Assembly (NCBI GenBank): GCA_964460035.1
Contig: CAYWPG010000005.1
Coordinates: forward strand, 1-64,000
Direction of reading: 5' to 3'
Origin: CAYWPG01 sp964460035
GTDB taxonomy: Bacteria; Pseudomonadota; Gammaproteobacteria; Nitrococcales; AK92
Length of the DNA: 64,000 bases
Under the pieces are notes generated by a model that worked only from the letters and a program-made list of their open reading frames with translations, was not told the origin of the DNA and ran no database searches. Within the stretch, counting starts at the first letter, position 1, and every line of letters starts with the position of its first letter. Of this stretch, positions 44,182 through 52,800 are shown piece by piece. The position numbers and the translations under genes are program-made.

Positions 44182-45399
44182 ATGAGCTTCGATATTGCCC
44201 TGACCGGACTGAAGGCTGTGAACACACAGCTCACCACGATCAGCAACAACATCGCTAACGTTGCCACCGTCGGTTTCAAGTCGTCGCGCGTAGATTTCGG
44301 CAGCCTCTATGCCGATACCCAGGCGATGGGGGTCGAGGTGCTGGGCACCACCCAGAGCATCAGCCAGGGAGGCGCGCTTACCGCGACCAACCGCAGTCTG
44401 GACCTGGCGATTTCGGGGGGCGGATTCTTCGTGACCCGCGCCACCAACGGCGACATCAGCTACACCCGCGCCGGCATGTTCGGCATGGATGTGAACAACT
44501 ACATCGTCAACAATCAGGGGCACCGCCTGCAGGGTTACCTGGCCGATGCGCAAGGCAACCTGCAGACCGGTTTGATCGGCGATTTGCGCCTGAGCTCGTC
44601 CAACCTGCCGGCCGTGGCCAGCGAGAACGTGGATTTCGTCGCCAACCTGGATGCTAACAAGCCGGCGCTCGATCCGGCGGCAGTGCCTCCGCCGCCGGCC
44701 TTCGATCCGGGCAACCCCGCTTCCTACCACTCGACTTATACGACGGAAGTGTTCGACAGCTTGGGGCGCACCCACGTGCTGACGCAGTACTTCGTCAAGC
44801 GGGACGATAACGAGTGGGAGGTCTACTACACCTTTGATGGAAACGTGCTCGCTGGGGCGGAACACACGCTGCAGTTCAATCCCAACGGCACCATTGTCGA
44901 CAATGACGCCATCACCCAGCATACCTTGAACCTCGCCGTGGGCGGCGGTGCCGACAACATCGAGCTGGACCTCAACTATGCCGGCATGACGCAGACCGGC
45001 TCCGAGTTCGTTGTCACCACGAACCGTGCCGACGGCCATCCGCCGGGACAGTACACCGGGATCGCGGTAGAGCACGACGGCACCGTGTACGCGACTTATA
45101 GCAACGGCGAGCGGTTGCTCCAAGGCCAGGTCGTGTTGGCCACGTTCCCCAACCCCGAAGGGCTGCGGAATGTCACGGGCACGGCATGGGTCGAGACGGC
45201 CGCTTCCGGTGCGGCTCTGGTGGGGGCGCCCGGTGCCGGTCAGTACGGCAGCATCAACGCCGGCAATCTGGAGAACTCCAACGTGGACCTGACCCAGCAG
45301 CTGGTAGGTCTTATGGAGGGGCAGCGCAACTACCAGGCCAACACCAAGGTGCTCGCCACCCAGAAGGAACTGACGCAGGTGCTGTTCGGCGCGATTTAG
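44182..45399 (+). CDS. flgE: Flagellar hook protein FlgE
   Basis: A 405-residue hook protein. It has the N-terminal LTTISNNIANVATVGFKSSR, a TLG-type domain in the middle, and the C-terminal end NSNVDLTQQLVGLMEGQRNYQANTKVLATQKEL (written as ENSNVDLTQQLV). ATG 44182 is the family start; the open frame continues upstream through flgD. It is preceded by a 101 bp gap, the largest in this string. Confidence 0.95.
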   Translation: MSFDIALTGLKAVNTQLTTISNNIANVATVGFKSSRVDFGSLYADTQAMGVEVLGTTQSISQGGALTATNRSLDLAISGGGFFVTRATNGDISYTRAGMFGMDVNNYIVNNQGHRLQGYLADAQGNLQTGLIGDLRLSSSNLPAVASENVDFVANLDANKPALDPAAVPPPPAFDPGNPASYHSTYTTEVFDSLGRTHVLTQYFVKRDDNEWEVYYTFDGNVLAGAEHTLQFNPNGTIVDNDAITQHTLNLAVGGGADNIELDLNYAGMTQTGSEFVVTTNRADGHPPGQYTGIAVEHDGTVYATYSNGERLLQGQVVLATFPNPEGLRNVTGTAWVETAASGAALVGAPGAGQYGSINAGNLENSNVDLTQQLVGLMEGQRNYQANTKVLATQKELTQVLFGAI

Positions 45400-45408
45400 G
45401 GGTGACGC

Positions 45409-46137
45409 ATGGATCGTCTTGCTTATACGGCGATGACCGCCGCCAACCGCACCATGCTCTCGCTGCAGGTGCACGCCAATAATCTGGCCAACGTCAATAC
45501 GCCGGGTTTCCGCGCCGATATGGAGCGCGCGCTGGCGGTGGCGGTGGAAGGCTATGGCTACGATAGCCGGCATATGGCGGTGGTCGAGAGCAACGGGGTG
45601 AACCTTACACCGGGCGCGCTCATGCCTACCGGACGGGACCTTGACTTCGCGATCAAGGACAAGGGGCTCATTGCCCTTCAGGACGGCGAAGGAGAGGCGT
45701 ACACCCGGTACGGCAGCATGCAGATCGACGCCGAAGGCCGGCTGACCATTCGCGGCCTGGCAGTGCTCGGAGACTCTGGCCCTATCGTGCTGCCGGCCCA
45801 CGAGCAGGTGATGATCAGCTCCGACGGCATCGTCTCCATCAAGCCGGAAGGCGGTAGCGAGCTTATGGAGGTGGACCGCATCCGGCTGGTGGACGCGCCC
45901 GCCGCCGCGCTGGTCAAGAATGCGGCCGGCCTGCTGGTCATGCGCGATGGCACGCCGGCCGAGCGCAGCGATGAAGTCGTACTGGTCAGCGGCTTTCTCG
46001 AGTCGAGCAACGTCTCGGCCATGGAAGCGCTGGCCGCGACCATGAGCCTGAACCGGCTGTTCGAAAGCCAGGTGAAGATGATGAAGGCCGCCGAGGAGCT
46101 TTCCGAGGCCGGCAACCGACTGCTTCGCGCCAGCTAG
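45409..46137 (+). CDS. flgF: Flagellar proximal rod protein FlgF
   Basis: A 242-residue rod protein: N-terminal AMTAANRTMLSLQVHANNLANVNTPGF and C-terminal SGFLESSNVSAMEALAATMSLNRLFESQ. It lies 9 bp after flgE and 10 bp before flgG. Confidence 0.95.
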   Translation: MDRLAYTAMTAANRTMLSLQVHANNLANVNTPGFRADMERALAVAVEGYGYDSRHMAVVESNGVNLTPGALMPTGRDLDFAIKDKGLIALQDGEGEAYTRYGSMQIDAEGRLTIRGLAVLGDSGPIVLPAHEQVMISSDGIVSIKPEGGSELMEVDRIRLVDAPAAALVKNAAGLLVMRDGTPAERSDEVVLVSGFLESSNVSAMEALAATMSLNRLFESQVKMMKAAEELSEAGNRLLRAS

Positions 46138-46147
46138 GAGAATTCTC

Positions 46148-46933
46148 ATGCACGCAGCGCTTTGGATTAGCAAGACCGGGCTGGCCGCACAGGAAAAGGC
46201 CATGTCCACCGTAGCCAATAACTTGGCCAACGTGAACACCAACGGCTTCAAGCGTGATCGCGTCGTGTTCGAGGATCTGTTCTACACCATAGAGATCCCG
46301 CCGGGAGCGCAGGCCGATCATGTCAACACCGTGCCCTCGGGCATTCAGCTGGGTAGCGGCGTGCGGGTTGCCGGCACCCAGAAGGTGTTCACCGAAGGCA
46401 CCATGCAGACCACTGGGCAGCCGATGGACCTGGCCATCGTGGGCCGCGGGTTCTTCCAGGTGGAAAGTCCCAGCGGAGAGATTCTCTACACTGAGAACGG
46501 ACAGTTTCAGCTCAACGGCGAAGGATTGATCGTAAACGCCCAGGGGCTGCCGCTGGTGCCGATGATCCAGGTGCCCGAGGGTGCCACCGGCTTCACGGTC
46601 GGTAGCGACGGCATAGTTACCGCACTGCTGCCGGGCGACTCCGCACCCACGGAGCTCGGCCAGATCACGCTGGTGAACTTCGCCAATCCGGCCGGACTGG
46701 AGGCGCTGGGCGGCAACCTGTATCGCGAGACGGTGGCGAGCGGCGCCCCTAACGAGGGCATTCCGGGCGAGCTCGGCCTTGGCCAGCTCAAGCAAGGCGT
46801 GCTGGAAGGCTCGAACGTGCAGGTGGTCGAGTCCATGGTCTCGATGATCGCCATTCAGCGTGCCTATGAGGCCAGCGCCAAGATGCTGGATGCCGCCTCG
46901 GCCATGCAGAAGTTCCTCAACCAGACTGTCTGA
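46148..46933 (+). CDS. flgG: Flagellar distal rod protein FlgG
   Basis: A 261-residue rod protein: MHAALWISKTGLAAQEKAM at the start, GSGVRVAGTQKVFTEG in the middle and EGSNVQVVESMVSMIAIQRAYEA near the end. It makes the drive shaft through the P and L rings. Confidence 0.96.
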   Translation: MHAALWISKTGLAAQEKAMSTVANNLANVNTNGFKRDRVVFEDLFYTIEIPPGAQADHVNTVPSGIQLGSGVRVAGTQKVFTEGTMQTTGQPMDLAIVGRGFFQVESPSGEILYTENGQFQLNGEGLIVNAQGLPLVPMIQVPEGATGFTVGSDGIVTALLPGDSAPTELGQITLVNFANPAGLEALGGNLYRETVASGAPNEGIPGELGLGQLKQGVLEGSNVQVVESMVSMIAIQRAYEASAKMLDAASAMQKFLNQTV

Positions 46934-46941
46934 GGCCGTCG

Positions 46942-47604
46942 ATGATGCGCCAGACCTGTTTGATCGTCGCGCTGGCTTTCCTGGTCGCCGGCTGTCAGAC
47001 CTTCCCGCAGGTGCGCCCTGGCGACGATGTGGACTATGCGCCGCCGGATCTGGATTACACGCCGCCTCCAACCACCAGCGGTGGATTGTTCCGTCCGGGC
47101 TACAGCGCTCTTACGCAAGATCGTCGCGCCCTGCGGGTGGGGGATATCCTGACCGTGGTGCTCGATGAGTCGACTCAGTCGAGCAAGAGCGCCGGGACGA
47201 CCATAGGCAAATCCTCCAACGTGGGCATCGGGGTCCCGCGCCTGTTCGGCCGGGATTACCCACGTGTCGAAACCTCGCTTTCGGGGAACCGAGAGTTCGA
47301 CGGCTCGGCCAGCAGTTCGCAGCGCAATACCCTGCGCGGCTCGATCGCGGTGACGGTGCATCAAGTCATGCCCAACGGGGTACTCCTGGTGAAGGGCGAG
47401 AAATGGCTGCGGCTGAATCAGGGCGATGAGTTCATTCGCCTCACGGGCTTGGTGCGCCTTGCCGATATCGACCGCAATAACCGGGTGTCGTCGCAAAGCG
47501 TGGCGAATGCGCAAATCTCCTACGCCGGGCGCGGCGCGCTCGCCGACAGCAACGCACCCGGCTGGCTGACGCGTTTCTTCAATCACCCGATCTTCCCGTT
47601 CTGA
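46942..47604 (+). CDS. flgH: Flagellar L-ring lipoprotein FlgH
   Basis: A 220-residue lipoprotein. A signal peptide ends in the lipobox LVAGC (Cys18), which will be lipidated. LRVGDILTVVLDESTQSSKSAGT and the C-terminal ISYAGRGALADSNAPGWLTRFF are conserved. It forms the outer-membrane bushing of a Gram-negative flagellum. Confidence 0.95.
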   Translation: MMRQTCLIVALAFLVAGCQTFPQVRPGDDVDYAPPDLDYTPPPTTSGGLFRPGYSALTQDRRALRVGDILTVVLDESTQSSKSAGTTIGKSSNVGIGVPRLFGRDYPRVETSLSGNREFDGSASSSQRNTLRGSIAVTVHQVMPNGVLLVKGEKWLRLNQGDEFIRLTGLVRLADIDRNNRVSSQSVANAQISYAGRGALADSNAPGWLTRFFNHPIFPF

Positions 47605-47617
47605 GGAGGCCTTACGT

Positions 47618-48718
47618 ATGCGCGCCATCGCAAGAACACTCCTCGCCACGTTTGCGCTGTGCTGGCTGCCGGCGCAAGCTGCGCCGTTGATGGAGCTGGT
47701 GGACGTCGAGGGCATACGTGGCAACCAGCTTATCGGTTACGGCTTGGTGGTTGGCCTGGACGGTACCGGAGATCGCACCCAAGTGCGATTCACCAGTCAG
47801 TCCGTGGAGAACATGCTCAAGCAGTTCGGTGTGAACCTGCCGGATAACGTCAACCCCAACCTGCGCAACGTGGCGGCGGTAAGCGTGACCGCTTTCGTGC
47901 CTTCGGCTTATGGGCCGGGCCAGACCCTGGATGTCACCGTCTCTTCGCTGGGGGATGCGCGCAGTCTGCGCGGCGGGCAGTTGCTGATGACGCCGTTGTA
48001 CGGCGCGGACGGTGAAATCTATGCGCTCGCGCAAGGCAACGTGCTGGTGGGCGGCCTGCGTGCCGAGGGCCAGAGCGGCTCCAGCGTTGCGGTGAACGCG
48101 GCGAACACGGGCGTGATCCCCAATGGCGCGACGGTAGAGCGCGAGTTGCCCACCGACTTTGCCATGCGCCCGGATGTTGTGCTCAGCCTGCGTCAGCCCA
48201 GCTTCCAAACCGTTAGTCGCGTAGTCGAGGCGATAGATGCCGCCTTCGGGGCAGGCACCGCCACCGCTCTCAACGCTACGCGGATTTCGGTGCGTGCGCC
48301 GGCGGACAATAACCAGCGCATGAGCTTCATGGCGATGCTGGAGGAAATCGACGTCGACGTGGGGCGAATACGGCCGCGGGTGGTGTTCAACAGCCGCACC
48401 GGTACCGTGGTCGTCAGCGAGGGCGTGCGGGTGAAAGCGGCAGCGGTGGCGCACGGCAATCTTACCGTCACTATCAATGAGCAGCCCCAGGTGAGTCAGC
48501 CCGCGCCCCTTTCAAGCGGCCGGACGGTGGTGGTACCGCGCTCGGGCGTGCAGGTGGAGCAAGACCGCACCACCATGTTCCAATGGCCCGAGGGCGCCAA
48601 CTTGGAGAGCATCGTCAACACAATCAACAGCCTAGGGGCAACACCGGACGATGTCATGAGTATTCTGCAGGCACTGGAGCGCGCAGGGGCTCTGAACGCC
48701 GAACTCATCGTGATCTAG
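47618..48718 (+). CDS. flgI: Flagellar P-ring protein FlgI
   Basis: A 366-residue periplasmic protein. The signal peptide ends …LPAQAAP; then LVDVEGIRGNQLIGYGLVVGLDGTGD, a diagnostic stretch. It forms the P ring in the peptidoglycan, chaperoned by FlgA. A TGAGGAGG site precedes ATG. Confidence 0.96.
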   Translation: MRAIARTLLATFALCWLPAQAAPLMELVDVEGIRGNQLIGYGLVVGLDGTGDRTQVRFTSQSVENMLKQFGVNLPDNVNPNLRNVAAVSVTAFVPSAYGPGQTLDVTVSSLGDARSLRGGQLLMTPLYGADGEIYALAQGNVLVGGLRAEGQSGSSVAVNAANTGVIPNGATVERELPTDFAMRPDVVLSLRQPSFQTVSRVVEAIDAAFGAGTATALNATRISVRAPADNNQRMSFMAMLEEIDVDVGRIRPRVVFNSRTGTVVVSEGVRVKAAAVAHGNLTVTINEQPQVSQPAPLSSGRTVVVPRSGVQVEQDRTTMFQWPEGANLESIVNTINSLGATPDDVMSILQALERAGALNAELIVI

Positions 48719-48728
48719 GACACAGCTT

Positions 48729-49280
48729 ATGAGCGTCGTATATCTACCTCCCTCTTTCGGTGCTGCGAGCATAGGTTCCGAGCCTTCCGGCGAGGCGACT
48801 CCGCGCGCGCAGCTGGAAGCTGTCTCCGAGCAGTTCGAGGCGCTGTTCTTGCAGCAAATCCTCAAGCAAATGCGCCGTGCGGGCGAAGTGCTGGCGGAGG
48901 ATAACGGCCTGCGCACCCGCGAGCTGGGCGTGATGCACGAGATGCACGATGAGTTGCTGGCACAGACGCTGGCCAAGCAAGGCCAGCTGGGCATAGCCGA
49001 AATGCTGGTACAGCAGCTCGCCAGCGATGATGCAGCTCTTGTTGCCGGCGCGAGCGGGGATGAGTCCGAGGTGACGGGTAATGGCGCCGATTCGCGCTGG
49101 GCGCCCCAATCGGCGTTGCCGCCTACCGAGGATCCCTCGGCGCGGGCCGAGATGGCCGGCGAATTTAATTCTGCGGTCGACCCGGCCGCCTTACACAGTC
49201 AGACGCATAATGCAATGATCACCCATCCGTCGGCAGCCTTTGCGCAGCCGATACGCATCGACTCGAAGGAAGGCGCGTAG
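48729..49280 (+). CDS. flgJ: Rod-binding protein FlgJ without muramidase domain
   Basis: A 183-residue protein. The N-terminal rod-cap domain is clear (about 30-105; EQFEALFLQQILKQMRRAGEVL ... HEMHDELLAQTLAKQGQLGIAEML). The C-terminal glucosaminidase domain of enteric FlgJ (about 310 residues) is missing and replaced by about 75 low-complexity polar residues. Another lytic enzyme must open peptidoglycan for the rod. The stop overlaps the flgK GTG by one base. Confidence 0.92.
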   Translation: MSVVYLPPSFGAASIGSEPSGEATPRAQLEAVSEQFEALFLQQILKQMRRAGEVLAEDNGLRTRELGVMHEMHDELLAQTLAKQGQLGIAEMLVQQLASDDAALVAGASGDESEVTGNGADSRWAPQSALPPTEDPSARAEMAGEFNSAVDPAALHSQTHNAMITHPSAAFAQPIRIDSKEGA

Positions 49281-50647
49281 TGAGCACTCTGAGTCAGATT
49301 GGTTACACCGGGATGCGCTCGGCGCACATCGCGCTCACCGTGACTGCGCAAAACATCGCCAACGTCAATACGCCGGGCTTTACTCGGTTGACCACCGACT
49401 TGCACTCGCTAGCCGGTCATGGCCTGCATGATCCGGGCAGCGGCGTGCAGGTTACCAGCATCAGGCGAGTGGTCAGCGATTTCCACAATATGCAATTGTG
49501 GCGCGCGACCACCAAGATGAACTACCACGACACCAAGCAGTCGTATCTGACGGCGCTGGAGGCCCTGGTCGGCAGCGAGGGCTCCAGCATCAGCGTGGGC
49601 TTGGACAACTTTTTCGCCGCGCTGAGCGAAGCGAGCGTCACGCCCGAGTCCATTCCACTGCGCCAGCAGGTCATCGGCGAAGCCAACCAGCTTGCGCAGC
49701 GTTTCAACAGCTTGGCAGGCAATATCGATGCCCAACTAGGCGCGCTGCACGGACAGCGGACAGCCACCGTCGGCGAAATCAATGCCCTGGCCGCCAATAT
49801 CGCCGAGCTGAACGTGCGTATCGTCGAGCTCGATTCCACCGGACGCGATACCGCCACCTTGCGCGATCATCGCGATCGTCTGATCAAGGAGCTGAACGAG
49901 TTCCTCGATGTGCGCCCGCTCGAGTTGCCGGATGGTTCGGTCAGCCTGTCGTTGGCCAACGGACAGCCGCTGGTTGCGCGCGGCACTGCCGGGACGATAG
50001 AGGTCTCCCTGCTGGCGAGCGGCGAGCAGAGCCTGTCGCTCACGTTCGCCGGCACCAAGTTCCCGCTCGATCAGCAAGGGTTAGGCGGCGTGTTGGGGGG
50101 GCTTTACGATACCGAATACGACACCTTGCGCACCACTTTGGACGAGTTGCACGAAATGGCCGCTGCGCTGGCTCAGCTGGTCAACGACATACACACCACT
50201 GGCTATGATTTGAACGGCGATCTCGGCGAGCCGCTCTTTGTCTATAATCCAGCCAGCATCACCGGGATGCTCACGGTTAACGACCTAGGCCCGGACGAGC
50301 TCGCTTTCTCCTCGGTGGCCGGGGAGGTCGGCAACAACGATAAGCTGCGCGAATTGTTGGACGTCCGCTACGCTCAGATCCCTGTGGCCGGCAACAACGT
50401 CTCGCTGAACGATGCCTACGCCGGTCTGCTCAGCCGGGTTGCGAGCAGCAGCCGGCAGAACCAGTCGGACTTGAAGGCCGCCACCGCGGTACTGGAGGAG
50501 GCTCAAGCGCAGCGCGATCGAGTGAGCGCGGTCAGCCTCGACGAGGAAGCCATTAATCTGATGACGTACACGCAGGCCTATCAGGCGAATATGAAAGTCG
50601 TCACGACGGCGAACGAATTACTCGCGTCGTTAATGGCCATGTTCTAA
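49280..50647 (+). CDS. flgK: Hook-filament junction protein FlgK
   Basis: A 455-residue protein (HAP1): N-terminal MRSAHIALTVTAQNIANVNTPGF (read in parts) and C-terminal LDEEAINLMTYTQAYQANMKVVTTANEL. It is shorter than enteric FlgK (about 550), through loss in the exposed middle. The start is GTG, directly on the flgJ stop. FlgN is its expected chaperone. Confidence 0.94.
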   Translation: MSTLSQIGYTGMRSAHIALTVTAQNIANVNTPGFTRLTTDLHSLAGHGLHDPGSGVQVTSIRRVVSDFHNMQLWRATTKMNYHDTKQSYLTALEALVGSEGSSISVGLDNFFAALSEASVTPESIPLRQQVIGEANQLAQRFNSLAGNIDAQLGALHGQRTATVGEINALAANIAELNVRIVELDSTGRDTATLRDHRDRLIKELNEFLDVRPLELPDGSVSLSLANGQPLVARGTAGTIEVSLLASGEQSLSLTFAGTKFPLDQQGLGGVLGGLYDTEYDTLRTTLDELHEMAAALAQLVNDIHTTGYDLNGDLGEPLFVYNPASITGMLTVNDLGPDELAFSSVAGEVGNNDKLRELLDVRYAQIPVAGNNVSLNDAYAGLLSRVASSSRQNQSDLKAATAVLEEAQAQRDRVSAVSLDEEAINLMTYTQAYQANMKVVTTANELLASLMAMF

Positions 50648-50681
50648 GCGGGCCGTAACCGACTCGCTGGGAGAGACAGAG

Positions 50682-51599
50682 ATGCGGATCACTACGCCAC
50701 AGATAACCGCGATGATGCACGGGTCGATGAACCTCAACGCGGAGCGGCTTGGCAAGCTAATGCAGCAGATGGCTACTGGCAAGCGTATGCTGTTGCCGTC
50801 GGACGATCCGATCTCCAGCGTAAGAGTGCTGCGCGTGCAGCGCGAAGAGGCGAGTTTGACCCAATACCGGGAAAACATGGCGCGCCTCTCGGACAGCCTC
50901 TCCAAACAAGAAGCCAATCTCAGTTCGATGGCCGACACCATGCTGCGGGTGCAGGATCTGGTGCTCTGGGCCGCGAACCTCGGCACGCACTCGGCCGAAG
51001 AGCTAGCGGCCATGGCCCGCGAACTGCGCACGCTGGAAGACTCCCTCGTCAGCTTTGCCAATGTGCGCGACGAAGAAGGCCGTTACCTCTTCTCCGGTAC
51101 CCAAAGCGACGCGCCGGCGGTCATATGGAACGCCGGCACCAATCAGTACGAAGCCGGCGGCAACGATGAGCTGCGCCGAGTACCCGTGGCCAATGGCGTG
51201 CTGATGGAGGAGAACGTTACCCTGATCCGCGCACTGGGCCCGAATCTGCAGATTCTCAACGATATCCGCCAGCTGGTAGAGATGCTGGAGGACCCGGCTC
51301 TGGATCCCGGCGATCCGGCGGTGGCGCAACGCATCCAGGACACCCTGCAGACCTTGGAAGAGGGGCATAGAGGGGTGACGGGGGCGATCACTGAGCTAGG
51401 TGGGCGACAGAACAGCCTGACCCTGATTCGCGACAGCAACGAGAGCGCGTCATTGGTCAACCAGAAGATCGAGGGCGAGCTGTCATCGCTGGACTACGCC
51501 AAGGCCACCATCGACTTCACCAATTACCAGCTGGCGCTGGAGGCGACCCAAAAGACCTATTTGCGCATCCATGAGCTGTCGCTGTTCGCCAAGCTGTAG
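50682..51599 (+). CDS. flgL: Hook-filament junction protein FlgL
   Basis: A 305-residue HAP3. N-terminal LGKLMQQMATGKRMLLPSDDP and C-terminal SLDYAKATIDFTNYQLALEATQKTYLRI are typical of FlgL and flagellin-related proteins. ATG follows GGGAGAGAC. It lies 12 bp before the next gene. Confidence 0.93.
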   Translation: MRITTPQITAMMHGSMNLNAERLGKLMQQMATGKRMLLPSDDPISSVRVLRVQREEASLTQYRENMARLSDSLSKQEANLSSMADTMLRVQDLVLWAANLGTHSAEELAAMARELRTLEDSLVSFANVRDEEGRYLFSGTQSDAPAVIWNAGTNQYEAGGNDELRRVPVANGVLMEENVTLIRALGPNLQILNDIRQLVEMLEDPALDPGDPAVAQRIQDTLQTLEEGHRGVTGAITELGGRQNSLTLIRDSNESASLVNQKIEGELSSLDYAKATIDFTNYQLALEATQKTYLRIHELSLFAKL

Positions 51600-51611
51600 T
51601 GGGGGTGTCCG

Positions 51612-52643
51612 ATGAAGATCGACAGACCACTATCTTCAGTTGCGCCGATCAACTCCCAAGAGCGCCGGCCACTGCCCACTGCGGATGTCCCCGCATTGCC
51701 GGTGCGCCGTGCAGAGAGCGAACGACAGGTCCCGGAACGCTGGACGCAGCGCAGCGCCAGTTACAACATTCAGCTCAACCGCCAGCTCTCGGCCATGCAG
51801 CTGGCCGACCGCTACGTCTCGGAGCTTGAGGCACGCCTATCGCGTCTCAAGCTTAGCCTGGGCAATCGGCTCAGCTCCACCTCGCCCGAAGCCAGGGAAA
51901 CGTTAAAGGAAGACCTCCGCCAGGTCCAAGAGCTGTTGGAGCAGCGCGCCCAGCGCTCCGGCGCCGCGCTGGATCCCTCGTTCAAGCTCAGCTTGAATGA
52001 GCCGGTGCGCGCCCGCTTCAAGCTCCAGGGCTTGGATTCCATCGGCGCTATAAAGGCGTCAGGTCGGGAAACTCTCGTCTTCAAGGCTGGCCGTGGCTAT
52101 TCCGAGCCTGTCGCCGTATTGCTCGATGACGAGATGAGCGATCAGCAGCTTCTGACGCGCTTCAATGCGGGCCTTGGGCAATTGGGCATTCGTGCCGAGC
52201 TGAACAATAGCGGCGAGCTGGTGTTCTCAGCACGGGAGCAGGAATGGCAAGCGCTGAAGGAACAGCTTGCAGTTCGCGGCGAAGGCAAGCTCTTCCCCAA
52301 GGAGCAGTTCACCCCGGTGCAAAGCCAAACCGAGGTGCTGTTGCGGCTTCCGCAAGAGTCCGAGCTGGAGGCCAAGCATGAGCTGCGCCGCATATTGGAC
52401 GCAGTTATTGCAGCGCTGGATAAGCTGGCGGCCTTGCGCGAGCAGCTCGCCGAGCGACAGCAGGAGATTCGCGAGTTCCTGTCCCGCTATGCCAATCAGG
52501 ACGAAAAGGTCTGGGCCGAATCCTATGCCGCCAAGGCTGCCGACTTGATGACGCGGCAGCCGCCGGATTATGCCGCCATAACGCAGACCGTGTTGGCGCA
52601 AACGAATATCAACCGTTATACGGTGGTCAGCCTGCTTTCCTAA
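51612..52643 (+). CDS. LafW-like putative hook-associated protein
   Basis: A 343-residue protein that I do not recognise by strong similarity. Residues 1-48 are polar and Pro/Arg-rich; 50-115 and about 265-330 are predicted coiled helices; the middle (about 125-250) looks alpha/beta with LKLQGLDSIGAIKASGR-type (FKLQGLDSIGAI) strands and LLTRFNAGLGQLGIRAELNNSGELVF. There is no signal peptide, as for proteins exported through the flagellum. It is the last gene of the flgB-flgL string, 12 bp after flgL. In enteric Flag-2 loci lafW, called hook-associated, follows lfgL, so this is probably the same gene; the role is inferred from place and layout only. Confidence 0.55.
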   Translation: MKIDRPLSSVAPINSQERRPLPTADVPALPVRRAESERQVPERWTQRSASYNIQLNRQLSAMQLADRYVSELEARLSRLKLSLGNRLSSTSPEARETLKEDLRQVQELLEQRAQRSGAALDPSFKLSLNEPVRARFKLQGLDSIGAIKASGRETLVFKAGRGYSEPVAVLLDDEMSDQQLLTRFNAGLGQLGIRAELNNSGELVFSAREQEWQALKEQLAVRGEGKLFPKEQFTPVQSQTEVLLRLPQESELEAKHELRRILDAVIAALDKLAALREQLAERQQEIREFLSRYANQDEKVWAESYAAKAADLMTRQPPDYAAITQTVLAQTNINRYTVVSLLS

Positions 52644-52652
52644 TCTCCAGGC

Positions 52653-52678
52653 GTTAGCACGACGGTGGGCGTGCTTAC
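52653..52678 (+). terminator. Possible hairpin ending the flgB-LafW-like string
   Basis: GTTAGCACG and CGTGCTTAC pair over nine bases with one mismatch around an eight-base loop, starting 10 bp after the stop. No T-run follows. It is the only hairpin I see here. Confidence 0.35.
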
Positions 52679-52800
52679 CGGACACGGTCCGCAGGTGCCG
52701 ACCGCTGTGGATTTGACGCGAGTTTTTGCGTACTGGCCGGGGGAAACCCTGCCCGGATAAGGTATGATCCGCGTCAATCCGACAACCCCGTTGCATCGCC

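Noticed and set aside
44095..46251. 718-codon open frame on the minus strand
   Set aside because: It is antisense to flgE, flgF and part of flgG, whose proteins are unmistakable. Long antisense frames are expected at this GC content and the translation matches no family.
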